A stretch of 64,000 nt of DNA from Facklamia sp. 7083-14-GEN3 (GTDB lineage Bacteria > Bacillota > Bacilli > Lactobacillales > Aerococcaceae). Made by a program: the position numbers and the translations under genes. Position 1 is the first letter of the stretch. Each line of letters begins with the position of its first letter. Of the stretch, positions 63,065 through 64,000 are shown in pieces. The notes beneath the pieces are model-generated. The model was not told where the DNA came from and searched no databases. It saw only the letters and a list, made by a program, of their open reading frames with translations. The stretch covers positions 744,001 through 808,000 of the forward strand of contig NZ_JANSGD010000001.1 in the NCBI RefSeq assembly GCF_024742075.1. The letters run 5' to 3'.

Positions 63065-64000
63065 TTATTCCCCTTCTACATCGATCTTCAAGTCGCAATT
63101 CATAGTACGCGACTTGTGCGCTTGAATGAAAATATCTTGTCTATCCAAGTAATTTTTTACTAAATCACGGATAAACCACTTGTGGTAATTGCAGACGTCA
63201 TCCGGTACGGCTAGCGAGCGATAACCGGTACCTCTTTGTAGGTAGTCGTCTGTAACTATGCTATATTCCTTGTCTGGATCCACAAGCTCCCCGTTTAAGA
63301 ATAGTTCTCCATCACTGATCAACACATTATGGCTGAAAGCTAAAGTTCCTAGCACATGTCCTCTAAAGCCTGGTCCTCGTCCCTCTTGACTAATATGGTT
63401 CTGATTCAATGACAAGTTATAAGCTTCAATAATGGCTGAACCCTTCAACTTATAATATGTTGGATTTAGTTTGGAAGGAAAAAGTTCAAGTAGCGATTTA
63501 CGCGAGACGGGCAAGGTCAACGGCCCTTCCGCAATCCCGTGGTGCATGATGGCTAAATCACCTGGAAAAGCATCTAAAAGACAATCACAAATAAAATTTA
63601 TCAAGGGACATTCTTGATAAGGGTCAAAGCTTAGATTACTCACGCACTTTAGCGGAAGAGACATCATTTCTTCGGCTTGTTGACGCTTTTTCTCTAAGTC
63701 TTCCATAAAATCTTGATCATAATTCTCCTCAAGATTTATGTGATCCATCGCAATAATCTGCCATATACCATCAACCTTATCAATTTGAATTCTACCAAGT
63801 CCCTGCCCCATAAATCCCACTTGACTGTATCGGTCTGTGATCACAAAATCATGGCTATGACCACCTAGAATCAAATCAATTTGCGGATATCTCGCTAGAA
63901 ATTCTTGATCAACCTCAAGTCCACTATGTGATAAAAGAACACATACATCATAATTCCCTTCTTCTTCACGAAATAGATCTTCTAACGCACGAAAAGGATC
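63065..64000 (-). CDS. 5'-nucleotidase / UDP-sugar hydrolase family protein, partial
   Basis: The frame runs off the right edge, so the N-terminal part is missing. Visible: the end of the metallophosphatase domain (LLSHSGLEVD, then IDLILGGHSHDF, whose His pair binds the metal) and the C-terminal 5'-nucleotidase substrate domain (LPVSRKSLLELFP, YSIVTDDYLQRGTGY). The family hydrolyses nucleotides or UDP-sugars; secreted and cytoplasmic forms exist and the missing end prevents a choice. It ends at 63065 beside the tRNA-like element. Confidence 0.88.
   Translation of the reverse strand, partial: DPFRALEDLFREEEGNYDVCVLLSHSGLEVDQEFLARYPQIDLILGGHSHDFVITDRYSQVGFMGQGLGRIQIDKVDGIWQIIAMDHINLEENYDQDFMEDLEKKRQQAEEMMSLPLKCVSNLSFDPYQECPLINFICDCLLDAFPGDLAIMHHGIAEGPLTLPVSRKSLLELFPSKLNPTYYKLKGSAIIEAYNLSLNQNHISQEGRGPGFRGHVLGTLAFSHNVLISDGELFLNGELVDPDKEYSIVTDDYLQRGTGYRSLAVPDDVCNYHKWFIRDLVKNYLDRQDIFIQAHKSRTMNCDLKIDVEGE

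Overview
The window is AT-rich DNA with strong AGGAGG-type ribosome binding sites. It carries a typical Gram-positive housekeeping set (IreB, RuvX, DUF1292, LiaFSR, RarA, RecD2, an alaS T-box) plus a pyruvate oxidase, a mannose-family PTS and a TPP riboswitch. This points to a Lactobacillales-type Firmicute, most likely Aerococcaceae or Carnobacteriaceae-like. The family assignment is inference; I see no rRNA or species marker.

Layout. (1) 1-13.4 kb is a patchwork of single genes: a quinone oxidoreductase, a decayed DUF488 gene, a methyltransferase, a penicillin-acylase-family hydrolase, DUF1836, pyruvate oxidase, a cytidine-deaminase-like protein, SdpI-like and other small membrane proteins, a diacylglycerol-kinase-like enzyme, a flavoprotein and a nitroreductase. 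(2) 13.4-22.8 kb is a catabolic operon read on the minus strand: 2-hydroxyacid dehydrogenase, metal-dependent alcohol dehydrogenase, PTS EIIC, EIID, EIIB, a degenerate M28-peptidase-like membrane protein, EIIA, mannonate dehydratase (UxuA) and KDPG aldolase, with a HAD phosphatase after a terminator. A divergent RpiR regulator sits at its head, with a strong promoter, a cre-like site and a tandem operator-like repeat between them. No KDG kinase, UxaC or UxuB is present, which suggests that the phosphate needed by the aldolase is added by the PTS. (3) 22.9-24.6 kb holds a Dps protein, a decayed DUF378 gene and small proteins. (4) 24.8-40.1 kb is a defence cluster: type III Res and Mod, a GNAT gene, then a type I hsdM-hsdS-hsdR operon whose fourth gene is a DUF262/DUF1524 protein. 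Imperfect repeats lie on both sides of the type I module. (5) 40.7-58.3 kb is conserved core: tmRNA, an ECF S component, a HesB-like protein, LiaFSR, greA, udk, mltG, DUF1292-ruvX-ireB, alaS with its T-box, recD2, mnmA, DUF1831, a cysteine desulfurase and rarA, followed by 6S RNA at 58.4 kb. (6) 59.4-62.3 kb is a thiamine-precursor ABC operon under a TPP riboswitch. (7) 62.9-64 kb holds a degenerate tRNA-like element and a 5'-nucleotidase-family gene cut by the window edge.

Two things stand out. The first is the PTS-UxuA-KDPG aldolase operon with its embedded peptidase-like protein. The second is a set of four genes (8.1, 9.6, 22.0 and 24.05 kb) with well-placed Shine-Dalgarno sequences but AUA, AUC, AUU or UUA where a normal start codon should be.
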